A DNA stretch of 64,000 bases from Nereocystis luetkeana (Eukaryota > Sar > Phaeophyceae > Laminariales > Laminariaceae), in NCBI GenBank assembly GCA_031213475.1, contig JARUPZ010000011.1, positions 372,001 through 436,000 on the forward strand. Direction: 5' to 3'. This document shows positions 33,045 through 43,049 of the stretch, piece after piece. A program made the translations under genes and the position numbers. The notes under the pieces are model-generated. The model searched no databases and was not told the DNA's origin. It worked only from the letters and a program-made list of their open reading frames with translations. How positions within the stretch are numbered: the stretch's first letter is position 1; every line of letters begins with the position of its first letter.

Positions 33045-34110
33045 TCAGACCATATTCGTTGGCAACAGACGCCAGAATTTTAACTGACGCTGACGAAGGA
33101 CACGTTTGGAAGTGTCTACATCCTGCACTTGGCTGAAACCCTTCGCCACAGGTCTGGCCTTTGTCTTTACTATCATGTCATCCTTATCAGTCTTGTTGGT
33201 GAACACCCACTTCGCGCCTACAGGTTTCCGCCCTCGTGGCGGTGTCGCGGCTTCATATGTACATTTCGTTTTGTGGCCGTCCAACTCAATTTGCGTGGCC
33301 TCGTGCCACGCCGCTTTATATCGGGAACGCTCTACATCTACTACGGACTGCGGGGGCGGTTCTACGTCTTCCGGGAAACCACTCGGCATGCACACGCTCA
33401 ACTCCCCTTTATTCTCCACAGCAGGACCTCCGGCCATCAAGGCCTCTGCGTCCTCCATCGTCCATGACGTACGATTCAGGATACTGCCAGGCATCGTCGA
33501 CCACTCGTACGCTGCCGCAAGCAGCGCGTCTGCGGCTCCTTTATCGATCCTTAGCTGGTGCATAGCAGGTTCGCCCTCCAGGCGTTGGCTCTAACCCCGG
33601 GTCCGGCCCCGTACTGTAGGAGGGAGCCGTCCCCAGCTGCTGAGCTCGTGTGCTGGCCTGCCCGACAGGATCGCGGGGGGACCCTCACCGTTCCCTTGGC
33701 CGGTGTCGGAGGCTGATGCTGCACCCGGGTTGCTTTCAGCCCTCCCTGCCGGGACCGAGGAGGCGTCCACGGCGCCCCCTTGAGACGAACCCATCGTCTC
33801 GGGTGTTTCGTCGCCGGCCTCGCCGGCGGCAGGTACCTGCTGTGTGCGCTCCTGCATAAACGTGCCCACGTCAAAACCTCACGTCACGTCGAGGTCGTTC
33901 AAGTGGGCCAGACGGTCGTCCAGCTCATCCACCACCCCCCTACCACCTCGATCCGACGTGCTCACGTCGTCCACCTCGGGCCCCCCCTTTTCCGTAGAGA
34001 GGGAGTCATTCGCCTTTGCGGAGACCCTTCGCCATGGAGCACCCTCTGCACTCCAGCAGCTCTCCCTCGAGGACGATCCCTTGCTGCTCCGCGAGAGCTC
34101 CGCGGTCTTG
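33045..34110 (-). pseudogene. copia linker and RT N-terminus; integrase core absent
   Basis: Directly after the pre-integrase motif comes a low-complexity Ser/Gly/Pro linker (33560-34050) of the kind normally found after the integrase. No D-D-E integrase core of the expected 150-plus residues fits between. RT starts in the frame of 33045-33563: RYKAAWHEATQIELDGHK, RKPVGAKWVFTNKTD and KARPVAKGFSQV. The block around the first catalytic Asp of RT is scrambled by a frameshift near 33045. Confidence 0.75.
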
Positions 34111-34680
34111 CGGAGTAATACCTCGTGGGAGTGTCCAGCAGCGCAGTGGAAAGTCATTGATGTTAATCGCAGACTTGTGGGGCGGTTGCCCCGGGGCGAG
34201 TACAGCACAGGCAGTTTCCCCACAACTGCGGTTGACCCGGTAGCGTACAGGCTGAAAAGGGTCCCACTCAGCGGAAACACGATCGAACGCTCTGACTTGA
34301 GCCTGACTACAACCCCCGTGGGGCGCCCTTCAAAAGTGTGGCCGTTTTTGACGAGAGTGGGCAGGGAAAATAGGTGGTAGCGGAGATCCGGCACTTGCGC
34401 AACGTTCGTAAGCAGCACTTGCACGAGACCAATTTCCGGACCGAAAGACATCGCTTATGTCACCGTAACCTTCGATCGATCGAGTGGATCCACCGGCGAT
34501 TCGCAGTTTCAGGTTGCATTCTCTATAGTTCACCATGCAATCCGCTGAGGGCGTCATGTGAGTAGACGCACCACTATCACATATCCATGCCTCGTCTTCC
34601 ACCTGCCAAGCAGGCTCCCCTTCCCCCGAACCACCACTGTTCTTGCCTGTCTCTTCGGCCTTAAAAGCTGAGACCTGGAC
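34110..34680 (-). pseudogene. copia protease and pre-integrase region
   Basis: In the frame of 34330-35073 the aspartic protease active site appears as AWICDSGASTHMT, followed by the flap-side sequence LKLRIAGGSTRSIEGYGD. After a frameshift near 34440 the frame continues VLLTNVAQVPDLRYHLFSLP, the usual end of the copia protease, and then a pre-integrase His pair (FHCAAGHSHEVLL). The protease would release Gag and Pol products in the particle. Confidence 0.78.
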
Positions 34681-34689
34681 CGTACCTTT

Positions 34690-35484
34690 CTCTTGGTCGT
34701 CGTCCCTTGCCCCAACCTCGCTCGCCACCGCCATGACAGCTTCTTCTTTCGACGTGGGGCAGACATCAGCAGCGTGCCCCCGTCCGTTGCATCCATTGCA
34801 CAGCTTCACCGTGCAGTTTGCAACCCTGTGGCCCTTCTTGTCACATTTGAAGCACCTCCCTGCGAACGTACTACCTTCGGCGGTTTTGACGCTGTTGCCA
34901 TCGCCACCGGCAGTCGCGGTCGAGTCACCATTGGACTCACCGCTGCGGTATGGACCTCTCTCTCTAGCCCTCCCAGGCTGGTCTGGCTGACCCCTCCGTG
35001 GGTCAACCTCGACAGACAACGCAGTTTCGCCGCGTCCCGTCACTATGAAAGTACGCAGAGCATTATCACGCAAAATCGTATCATCTCCTGCTGTAGTGTC
35101 TCGTACAGTAGTGGGTACTGCCCCTTGTGGGCTCTCCCCTACAGCAGCGCTACCCTCAGCGCTGCCGGACTCCGATCGACCAATGCCTGCTTCAACAGCA
35201 GCAGTAGTCTCTCGTACTTCAGCAGTGGGTACTGACCCTCGTGGGACTTACCCTACAGCAGTTGTTCCTACCTCTGCTGGGCTCTCTCTTCCAGTAACGC
35301 TGCCTTCAGCGCCGCCTGGCCCCGATCGACCGTTGTTCCTCATGAACTCGGTTATCATGCTCCTCATGGCACATATCATCAATACCTCGCTGTGCTGCAA
35401 CGCCAGCTTGACCTCGCGTCGCAGCTTTTGACCTTCACTCGAAGAATCGTGCTCCACGCGAGCCGACCTCTCCGAAGACAGCAT
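34690..35484 (-). pseudogene. copia Gag with two zinc knuckles
   Basis: Starts at ATG 35484 (MLSSERSARVEHDSSSEGQK), the first Met after the 5' LTR. A frameshift or deletion near 35250 removes most of the capsid region, since only about 80 codons separate the start from the next frame. That frame (from 35073) gives RTFIVTGRGETALSVEV and two CCHC knuckles, CFKCDKKGHRVANC and CNGCNGRGHAADVC, which bind element RNA. The Gag is much shorter than in typical copia elements. Confidence 0.75.
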
Positions 35485-35485
35485 T

Positions 35486-35499
35486 GGCTTCTGGTACCA
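35486..35499 (-). promoter_or_regulatory. Possible primer-binding site of copia element
   Basis: The minus strand reads TGGTACCAGAAGCC, close to the TGGTATCAGAGC site that in plant copia elements pairs with initiator tRNA-Met. It lies 26 bp inside the 5' LTR, further than usual, and directly before the Gag ATG at 35484, so the assignment is tentative. Confidence 0.35.
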
Positions 35500-35525
35500 G
35501 AACTCAAACGTTCAAGTCACTAGTG

Positions 35526-35857
35526 TGTTCGTAGAGTCCAAACTTGGATGCCCTGACCACCACGTGGTTTGATGAGATTATTTATAGTCGTTGTATTAGA
35601 GGACAGAGGAGGAGAGAGAGAGCGGAGCCTAGCTCGCAGCTCGGAGCGGAGAAGGTCTGATGATATTCTTTCTAGTTGTTGTATTAGAGAACAAAGGAGG
35701 AGAGAGAGAGCGGAGCCTAGCTCGCTACTCGGAGCGGAGAACGGAGTGCTCGAACTCTCCTCATGAACACACGGCAAAATTCACAATAACGCCTGCGAAG
35801 ATATACGCAACCCTCTACAACTCGTAACCGTCGCTGCTGGAACGATCCAAACGAACA
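35526..35857 (-). repeat. Right LTR (5' LTR) of copia element, with 88 bp internal duplication
   Basis: 332 bp. It equals the left LTR plus an 88 bp tandem duplication: the block from tgatgagatta through gcggagaaggtc is repeated as tgatgatatt through gcggagaacgg. Its two units differ at several positions, so the duplication is not very recent, or was acquired from another family member. Confidence 0.92.
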
Positions 35858-36016
35858 GCCCCGGCGGATCACCCCCTCTCCAACCCTCCCTTCTCCGGGC
35901 GGAGGATTGCGCATTAATATCATCCAACTTCGAAAGCAAAGTACAAAACGGCAATCCCAAATGTCACAATGAATTAATGCGACGGTCAAACGGCAATTCT
36001 AAATTTTATCCTATTA

Positions 36017-36115
36017 AGGGGGGGCATAGTTAACAGGACCAAATATTGTTAGTAAAAATGGTTAAACATATAGGTTTTTATGTGTACCATGGGTCCTGTT
36101 AACTATGGTCCCCCG
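36017..36115. mobile_element. ~98 bp palindromic MITE-like element
   Basis: GGGGGGGCATAGTTAACAGG (36018) with the following acc, and GGTCCTGTTAACTATGG plus TCCCCC (36092-36114), are inverted repeats of about 22 bp with one mismatch. They enclose only ~50 bp. TA or TTA/TAA flank the ends, as in Tc1/mariner- or Harbinger-type miniature elements. Confidence 0.75.
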
Positions 36116-36119
36116 TAAT

Positions 36120-37755
36120 AACTATTTGCCAATGCAATCCGAATACGAAAGCCATCCATATCAAGTTCCCAGTTTATGTGTGATCTCTACGAGAAGAACT
36201 CAAAACCTGTCTAGCTGGCTAACTAGTCCTCCCTCAGCCCACACTCTCTACAGAACCTTCGCGCATTTGTTTTTCGGGGGTAATTGATAAAGCACTACAT
36301 GACAAACTTAGCCGTCAAGATAATTGTTTTTTCATGTCAGATATCCAGCTTTTTTTAGTAGGCCTGATAAATTCGGTGAGCTACTGATTTCAAAGTCATT
36401 TTTTTCACGTATGAAATGCTTAATTATATACTGGTAAATAGGAAACGAGGCACACTCTATTAATAGTCTTCCCGAACTCCCTGCAGACCCCTCATGCAGT
36501 CGACCCGAGCATTGCGTTTGGCGTCTTCGGGCAGGCGAGCGCTTCAAGCGAATTGTGCCTGTCGTCTTAGTGCAGGCGAGATGCGCTTGGTGCCCTGCTC
36601 CCGCTTGGTACACCCAATCGAATCCGCCCTCCCCAAGGCCCGCCAGCCACCCCTACCATAGGAAGCTGTGCTCCCTTCACGCTGTGACTCAACCCTCAAT
36701 AGGAACGTATTCGCACTACCAAGATGCCAGGCAACAAACAGCGGCCTGTGTACCGTCTTGCACACGGCTTGTGGTTGATGTTGGGGGGTGATAGTGGTGG
36801 AGGTATACGGGTACTGGTACGAGCACCAGCACCGGCAGGAGCTTGCTGGTGTCGCTGGTGGTGAATGTTGGTGGTTGCTTCACTTGCCTCCTTCACACAT
36901 CAAAAATAACTGAGGTCAAGTGCGTCTGTGCAGTTCACTACAGGTAACTTATGCTCGTACAGGTAACTTGGGCGTACTGGAATTACAAAATGTACCAGGC
37001 AGAAAACCACCAGCACGAGCCCATTCGACATGCATACTATACAAACGTTGTACGACTGGAACATTCGATATATGTCTTCTTCGCTCGTCTCCGCACAAAA
37101 ATCAACCACCAGGTGTTTCTTCAACCCCACACAAACCACAAAGAGAACTTGCAGATGGGCAAACAGTACCACCCTAATGATTCCACCGACAACCAACCAA
37201 GCAACACACAACAGTCGTGTGATAATGAGGGATACAAATGGGAAACAACGCCCGAACGCATATCATCGGGGGCATTGTATTTCCTGTTTAAATCTTCCAA
37301 AACAAGGCGACACAGTAACTATTGGAAGGGGAAACCTAACAAGCAAGAGCATGCTGGAAAAAGCCTCAAACAAAAACAATAACACCGTCGTGACATAGAT
37401 ATCATACTGCCCGACAACATCGGCCCCCCTGCTATATACTCCGTGAGAGAAGAACACCGTATCTGATATAGAACAACTCGAATCGAACTATAGCAGCTCC
37501 TTTGCTAAACACTCCTCTCGGAAGTATACGAAAAGAGGACGAGCTTTTCTTGGGTCAGACTATGAAAGTTGTACTGTGAGTACTACTCATGTGGGTGCCC
37601 TGAACGTTGTGCACACTAAACTAATGGCCGACGTGTACGACACGATTCACCAAGACCATCGGCACACTCTACCGGCGTCTTAACCTTTCTCGACGCACGA
37701 GTACATCCTAACACTTTCTCCAATTCCCTGAAAAATCCCCGTGCCAACAACCAAT
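36120..37755. other. Non-coding interval
   Basis: No supported gene. Overlapping open frames at 36951-37398 are Asn/Thr/Lys-rich without a domain. Confidence 0.5.
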
Positions 37756-37770
37756 TGAATACACGGAAAC

Positions 37771-38257
37771 CTAAACGAATAACCGAGATTGCCATAAGTC
37801 CATCCTAACGTTGAGAAGAAAATGGAGTGCCTCCGTGCGAAATGGTTTCGCGAGGAAGTCGGCATGCTGCTCTGCCGACCGTAAGGGGATAATCGTATCC
37901 TTCCCGTTAGCAGCACGCTCCCGAATGAAGTGATGACGGGCATCAATGTGCCTACTGTTCGAAGACTTCACGGGGTTGTTCGCCAAATGTAGCGGCCTCT
38001 GGGAATCTTCGTTCACCGTGGTACACCCAACATCGCGGTGCGGGCAAAATAAAACAGCAGATACACCGTATGAAAATCGTCTCGCGAAGACCCGTAGCCA
38101 TCGTCACGTGCCCCGCCTCTGTAGACGAAAGCGCAATGTGTTTCTGGGTCGTAGAGTAAAACGATACACAAGCGCCAGCGCACAACACAACGCCCCCGGA
38201 GACAGATCTCCAGGTACTGGCCTTGAGCACATAGTCCCCATCCACGTATAACCCCAA
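37771..38257 (-). pseudogene. copia RNase H remnant
   Basis: Two overlapping frames. 38257-37952 reads STWRSVSGGVVLCAGACVSF and TTQKHIALSSTEAGHVTMAT, the copia RNase H middle. 38016-37771 reads ANNPVKSSNSRHIDARHHFI and SAEQHADFLAKPF, the C-terminal blocks. A frameshift near 38030 separates them and the catalytic region is incomplete. Confidence 0.85.
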
Positions 38258-38559
38258 CTCGACTCCACTGCTTAGACCCCTTCTGAAAAGTATTACCGTA
38301 AGTACATGTTCCCTTGATGTGCATCACACTGTGCAGCGATGCCTGCCGGTGAAACACCTTCGACGCTGTGGCTCAAACCGCGTTGAGGACTGGAGGATGT
38401 CAACGCAAGTCTGGTGCACCAGCCACATAATAAATGCCCTACCAACGACAGAAAAGGGCCCTCAATGTGTAGCCCATGTTTGTCGAACCGATGAAACTTC
38501 AGGTCAACCACCGCTGGAATACTCTTTCCTTGAGTGGCACCTAACTTTGTAAGGTACGC

Positions 38560-39010
38560 TCAGCGAAGATCTAATATGATATCGGCATTGTCCCTACATC
38601 CCAGTCTCGAGAAAATCGGCAACCTGCGTACCACCGCAACGCCCCTAGGTTGTTGATAGGAACGAACAAATTTCAGGTCCTCACAAAACTTGTCATGCCT
38701 ACTCTTGAGCCCACTCGCAAATATGTAGTCTGCATGTATTACTACTACGATGGAAACGGCCCCGCCTCCAACAAACGCGTGACACACGGATCAGCCTCAC
38801 ACTGCTCGAAACCCAATCCCCCCATGCCACGTACCAAGTGGTGTGATGCCATCGCCCTGACGCCTGCTTCAAACCATGCAGGCTGTGACACAACTTGAAC
38901 ACTTTACCGGGCATCGCCCCGCACCCCTTGCGGAGGCGCGTAAAGACGTCCTCACTTAGTTCAAACGGGACAAACGCCTGCACGGCATCGAAAATGGTAT
39001 ACATCCAGTC
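38560..39010 (-). pseudogene. copia reverse transcriptase remnant
   Basis: The frame from 39004 reads DVFTRLRKGCGAMPGKVFKL and SLHGLKQASGRWHH. The frame from 38787 holds the active-site strand as VVVIHADYIFASG, in which the second Asp of the catalytic pair is Tyr. Frameshifts and the changed active site make it inactive. Confidence 0.8.
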
Positions 39011-39959
39011 CCAACTCGCACGCGATCACACGGAGAAAATGAGTATCCACAACTGATGGGAACACGGGGGCGAAGTCTCGAGCCGCTCAACGCCCGCACG
39101 CTGTCCAGAGCCCCTCGCTACCACTATGGCCTTTGCGCACACTGTTCTACCAAATTCGTTAGATCTACAAAGAACAAACCCACATAGCTTCGTTGCTACG
39201 TGCCATCACCTCTCCCGCCCAACCACAGCGCCAAACCTTCCCGCACGGTACAGGTCCCCAAACTCAGCGGGTATAGATTGATTGACACTACACATTTGCG
39301 AACTCATCGTCTCATGTTCGATGACACGAAGTGCGGGCGTTAGCAACTCACTCGTGGGGCCTGAGTGAAGTGCAGGAGCGGATATGTGTGGCCGAGATGG
39401 GTCGGCAATGTCCATGTCGATATCTACCCGCGCGGCCACCATCGAAACTAAGCCATGTTGCTGGCGCAGACCCCTCTGCGGGCGCCACATAGACCGCATC
39501 ACCGCAGGGAGATACCCGCGGTTTCTGTTAAAGCGGAACAGGCATGTTCAACGCGAAGGGTGGAGGCGCAGGCGAGGATTCCCGTAATTCAGCTGTCACG
39601 GATGTAATAGGTGGTAGCGACACGGGCAAGGGTTCCGGCGATGCACTGATCGCTGTCGGCCCCTGCTGCTGCGTCAGGGACGACACAGCAGGCAGGAGCG
39701 TGGGCGACAACTCCGTCGATGCTGCAGTCAATGGAGGCGACGTTTCGCACCACACCTCGAAGCCCTTCGGCGCTTACGCTTGTTGGGCTGGAGCACTTAC
39801 AGCCCCCCCCTCTGCCGGAAACGGTGGAGCTCAGACCCTGGCAGCCCCCCCTCTTTGACGGGGACGGTGGCCCGGCCATCGCGGCCCCTTCTCTAGCTGT
39901 GTTCCACTCCCCTTGACCGGGCTTGCACCGGTAGCCCCAAGTCACGTCGGTGGAGGGGC

Positions 39960-40140
39960 TCGCAATGTTCGACGGCGACAGCATGATCTTGCTGCAGATC
40001 GAGACATGGTCATCGTCGGACTTCGGATAGAAGTAGGATTCCACTTTCGGCTCCGACTTGGCCGCCTGCTTGGTCTTGTGGCGCCCGAGTACCATGTACG
40101 CTACTGTAGTACGGAGCCCCTATACGGCCTCTCGTGGAAC
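39960..40140 (-). pseudogene. copia post-integrase segment
   Basis: From 40095 on the minus strand, KVESYFYPKSDDDHVSICSK resembles the short conserved block that follows the integrase in copia polyproteins (YxPKxxxxxxSxDV-like). The frame then runs into a Ser/Ala/Gly-rich linker down to about 39530. This gives the orientation of the element next to the oppositely oriented integrase. Confidence 0.55.
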
Positions 40141-40216
40141 GTTTGAAACGAGCACGTCATGCCGGGCGTTTCGTGCACCCGCACCATAAGGTTGAGGGTG
40201 CCGCATATCCACGTCC

Positions 40217-40807
40217 ATGACTCCCGTCGTTAAGTCCACGTCGTGCCGTGCTGAGAAGCGACTGCAGCGCCTGTACACTGACCTCGTAGGATCGTCAATG
40301 GGCCGCGCTCAGTACTGTTTTAGAAGCGTCGACGATGCCACCAACATGGGCTGGACGGTCTTCGTGCCGGACAAGAGCGCGGTTATCGTTCCTCTCGTTT
40401 TCCGCACTTTCCCGGCAGCCCCCAATGTCATCGGGAAGCCGACAAGCCTTTGCACCGACAACATCTCTAAACCCACCAACAAGAAGTTCCGAAGACTGAT
40501 GATCGACAGTAACATCCGCAGCGAGTTATGTTCGTTGACGGCCCGACGCGCAACGGGCGGGTGGAGGGCAAGTTGGTTCTTGTTGCCGAAGGGGAGATGC
40601 CAGCGTTACTTGACTTCCAGGGCATGTTGGACGGCGTGCAACTTCCTGTCTAGGCGCTCGATTACGCGCGAACGTGGCGGCTTCACGGATCCCCTTCCCC
40701 CCGCGCACCCGTCGCGATGCCCCAAGCGTTCCCGTCACTTTGATGCCCACTTGACGAACAGTCTCACGTACAACGGCATCGCGGGCGCGGCCAAGGGAAC
40801 AGTGTAA
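40217..40807 (+). pseudogene. copia integrase core, opposite in orientation to its element
   Basis: The plus-strand frame reads RAEKRLQRLYTDLVGSSMGR, YCFRSVDDATNMGWTVFV, GKPTSLCTDNISKPTNKKFR and LMIDSNIRSE. These match the copia integrase core: the first catalytic Asp in YTDLVG and the second in the TDN block. The C-terminal part drifts into other frames near 40540 (reading GRVEGKLVLVAEG), where the catalytic Glu is expected. It lies between minus-strand protease and post-integrase segments, so it is either an inverted internal block or a separate fragment inserted at the right place. Confidence 0.82.
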
Positions 40808-40898
40808 GGCATTGACGTCTACCCATACCTTCCTCCCAGGCCTCAGTACTGCAGGAGTAAGTGCGGGGAGTTCCTCGCGTCTCGCTAACCGGGTGGCC

Positions 40899-41246
40899 TC
40901 ATCTTAGTTTTCGAAATTCCCCTTGTAAATAGAACACGTGCGTCGAGCATATGCGCCCCATCGTGGCCAAGCGTGTAATAACGTGCTTCTCTTGGAACAC
41001 GTCAAGCGAGGAGAATGCCACATTCCTCAAGGTCCCCGCTACGTCCCCAGCACAAAGCATTTCCTCGCCAACGCAACCGAACAAATCTACCTCCATCTTC
41101 TTCCCGTCATAAACGATCAAGCACTCCTCGTCGGAGGCAGCGGGCCTCTTGTCGTAGAAGAATGAATAGTCACCAATGCAGTGGATTGAAGCATGACCAC
41201 CGGTACGTCCAATCAAGACCTTACTCCCACGCCTTGTAGGCCTCAC
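40899..41246 (-). pseudogene. copia protease C-terminal / pre-integrase region
   Basis: The minus-strand frame reads DEECLIVYDGKKMEVDLFGC, VAGTLRNVAFSSLDVFQEKH and VITRLATMG. This resembles the second half of a copia protease (flap and LRNVxxVP-like end) leading to the pre-integrase region. The DSGA active site is not visible in the preceding frame. It fixes the upstream side of the element on the minus strand. Confidence 0.6.
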
Positions 41247-41474
41247 GATACCCCCGCATACATAAACATCATTCCGCTAGCCTAAACACGTCAAGTGCTC
41301 CACGAAGAGGGTAGACTACTTGCCCTGGTGTTCGCTGCTGGCCGACGCTTGGTTGTCGATAGTCGAGGAAAGAGGGCTTCCTTTGTTGGCTCTTCGACCT
41401 CCTGGCTTTAGCCACCCTTGCTCCCCGCTCCCCTGCACTCCGCCCTCCTGCACTCCACCGCCCATACCTGCCCC

Positions 41475-41585
41475 GTCCCAGTGTGGTTCGCCGCCACCCG
41501 TGCCGCTCGCACCCCATTGTGGTTCGCCGCCGCCCACACCGCCACCGCCCCATTGTGGTTCGCCGTCGTCCATACCGCCCGCATC
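41475..41585. repeat. 36 bp minisatellite, 3 units
   Basis: Three units of 36 bp each begin ccccaNtgtggttcgccg. On the minus strand they encode a repeated GGGEPQWG-like peptide in the element's Gag tail. 36 is a multiple of three, so the frame is preserved. Confidence 0.88.
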
Positions 41586-41979
41586 TGAGTATTTTACCTC
41601 ACCTCCTGCACTACGCCCCGTCCCACTGCCGCGCGCCACCGCCCTCACCGTCCCGTCCCAAACCTGTGCGCCATTGCAGTGCCTCTGAAGGGCCGGAGGG
41701 CCATGGAAAGAGGCTGTTAGAGCGTTCGCATGCAGACGGGTGCGCAGTGCAGCGCGGCACTGCCTGGCTAAGAGGCCGCAGCCTCCACAAGTGCGTCATG
41801 TCACCGCAAAATCGTTCGGTGCTATCCTACTCGGGGCCTTATGCCCGAGGGCGAAGCATCGTGGCACTGGTATACTCTCCCCGTCGACGCTCCTGGAGGC
41901 GGAGGGGATTCCCGTTGATACCACCTACTTCCGGTGATTCCAACCCCACCATTGCTCTTCCCCAAAGCGGCATGTGGGT

Positions 41980-42260
41980 GATGATGCGACTGCTCCTGCT
42001 GCTGAGGTTCTTGCTCAGGTTGCTGCTGCTGCTGATAACGCTGGCCTCCACCCCCATACTGCCGCTTTTACTGCTGCCCGGAACCTTAAACTTCCACTGA
42101 TGCTGCTGCTGCTCGGCGCCTCCATTGCCGCTGCTGTTGATACTGCTACCCGGCGCCTACATACACTCGATGCTGCTGCCGTTATCCGGCGCCTCCAAAC
42201 TATCCATGCTGCTGCTTCCCGGCGCTTCCAAACTCCCCTCCTCGCAGCCAAACGACTACT
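41980..42260. repeat. CTG-rich imperfect repeats in copia Gag tail
   Basis: Runs of ctgctgctg alternate with a recurring ~35 bp unit containing 'ccggcgcctcca' (near 42110, 42150, 42185, 42218). On the minus strand this encodes Gln/Ser/Ala-rich sequence. Confidence 0.7.
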
Positions 42261-42299
42261 GCCCTGCATGATATTGAGTACCCCCCCCCCGGCAGTACT

Positions 42300-42720
42300 A
42301 TGACCCCCCCTCCCCAATACCTAAGCCATGCTGGTTCACCAACGGTGCTGCAGCGATACAATTGCCGCTAACTTCCGCTCCTCCAACACCTTGGTCTTGC
42401 GTTTAGTGTAGGAGGAACACACGATGTATGCCGTTTGCGACCGCGTGATATGGGACTGAAGCTAACCCGTCCTCTGTGCATGTCGTACATCTTGGACGGA
42501 AGACGACGTGTGAACAGGCGAACAACCTCGCGGTCCGGTACGACATGCGGATATCTGACGCGGACTACTTCAAGTTTCTCTCCGGCACGAGCAAAGAACA
42601 ATTTGCGGCCTTCGTCCCCATGCACCGCGATACTCTCGAACGCCTTGTCCAGGTAGTCCCGCTCGGTATCACGTTGCGGCTGGTATCACAGCCGTCTACG
42701 CTCCTCCCACTGACCCAGCA
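42300..42720 (-). pseudogene. copia Gag (UBN2-like) remnant
   Basis: On the minus strand the frame of 42368-42625 reads LFFARAGEKLEVVRVRYPHV, VPDREVVRLFTRRLPSKMYD and MHRGRVSFSP. After a frameshift near 42430 it continues IVCSSYTKRKTKVLEERKLA. The REVVRLFTRxLPxxYD and SSYTKRK pattern is that of copia-type Gag polyproteins from algae and plants. Gag would form the particle. Frameshifts prevent it here. Confidence 0.65.
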
Positions 42721-43049
42721 GTATGCATGCGCTCCTCGACAGGCTGCCCTTTCATGGATTCCATCAGGAACTCCCATGTTTTCTCGCACTTTTCTAATTT
42801 ATCCTGCCCATCGCGATAGGCAAACTGGTCGCGCACCGCCATCCTTCCTAAACCTCAAGCTATCTGAATGTAGTCGCGCGTGGGCTCGAGCGCATCGATC
42901 AATCCCCGCGCCGTCAAGAAGGCTTGAAATGTTTTCGACCACTAGAGGAAAGGCTACGCCCGTCAAACTTGGGTATCCGCATGCTTTTTTGCGGCATGTT
43001 GCTCGACCTTCCGATATGGCTGCGGTAGACTTGTTCCGGCACTGACTGT

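Larger units (their letters stand above)
31036..35857 (-). mobile_element. Complete-length Ty1/copia LTR retrotransposon (broken ORFs)
   Basis: Two LTRs in the same orientation bound it, 31036-31279 and 35526-35857, both beginning TGTTCGTAGAGTCC and ending CGAACA on the plus strand. The flanks GTCCC (31031-31035) and GCCCC (35858-35862) look like a 5 bp target duplication with one change. Coding is on the minus strand: Gag (35484), zinc knuckles, protease, pre-integrase, RT and RNase H (to 31590). The integrase catalytic core is missing. Several frameshifts and a MITE in RNase H inactivate it. It is inserted in the 3' part of the DIRS-like element. Confidence 0.9.
25259..35960 (+). mobile_element. 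DIRS-like tyrosine-recombinase retrotransposon, nested insertions
   Basis: On the plus strand the order is Gag-like ORF (25609-27121), RT/RNase H (27428-29398) and tyrosine recombinase (about 29641-30914). RT plus a tyrosine recombinase in place of a DDE integrase defines the DIRS order. Such elements integrate through circular intermediates without target duplications. The element is broken by at least four frameshifts, one in-frame stop, a MITE (29399-29640) and a complete-length copia element (31036-35857) in its 3' part. The outer limits given are inferred from the repeated word GGCAATCCCAA and the hairpin at 25259, and they are uncertain. Coding sequence is GC-rich compared with the flanks. 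Confidence 0.85.
37771..42960 (-). mobile_element. Degenerate Ty1/copia element with inverted integrase block
   Basis: On the minus strand the order from right to left is Gag (about 42700-42350), repeat-rich Gag tail (42300-41270), protease (41246-40899), a post-integrase segment (about 40140-39960), linker, RT (39010-38560) and RNase H (38257-37771). Between protease and post-integrase lies a copia integrase core on the plus strand (40217-40700). Everything is frameshifted. No LTRs were identified, so the outer limits are those of the coding remains. Confidence 0.8.

Noticed and set aside
42476-43045. 189-codon plus-strand open frame
   Set aside because: Much of it overlaps the copia Gag on the minus strand, where the REVVRLFTR and SSYTKRK blocks are readable. 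The rest has no motif.
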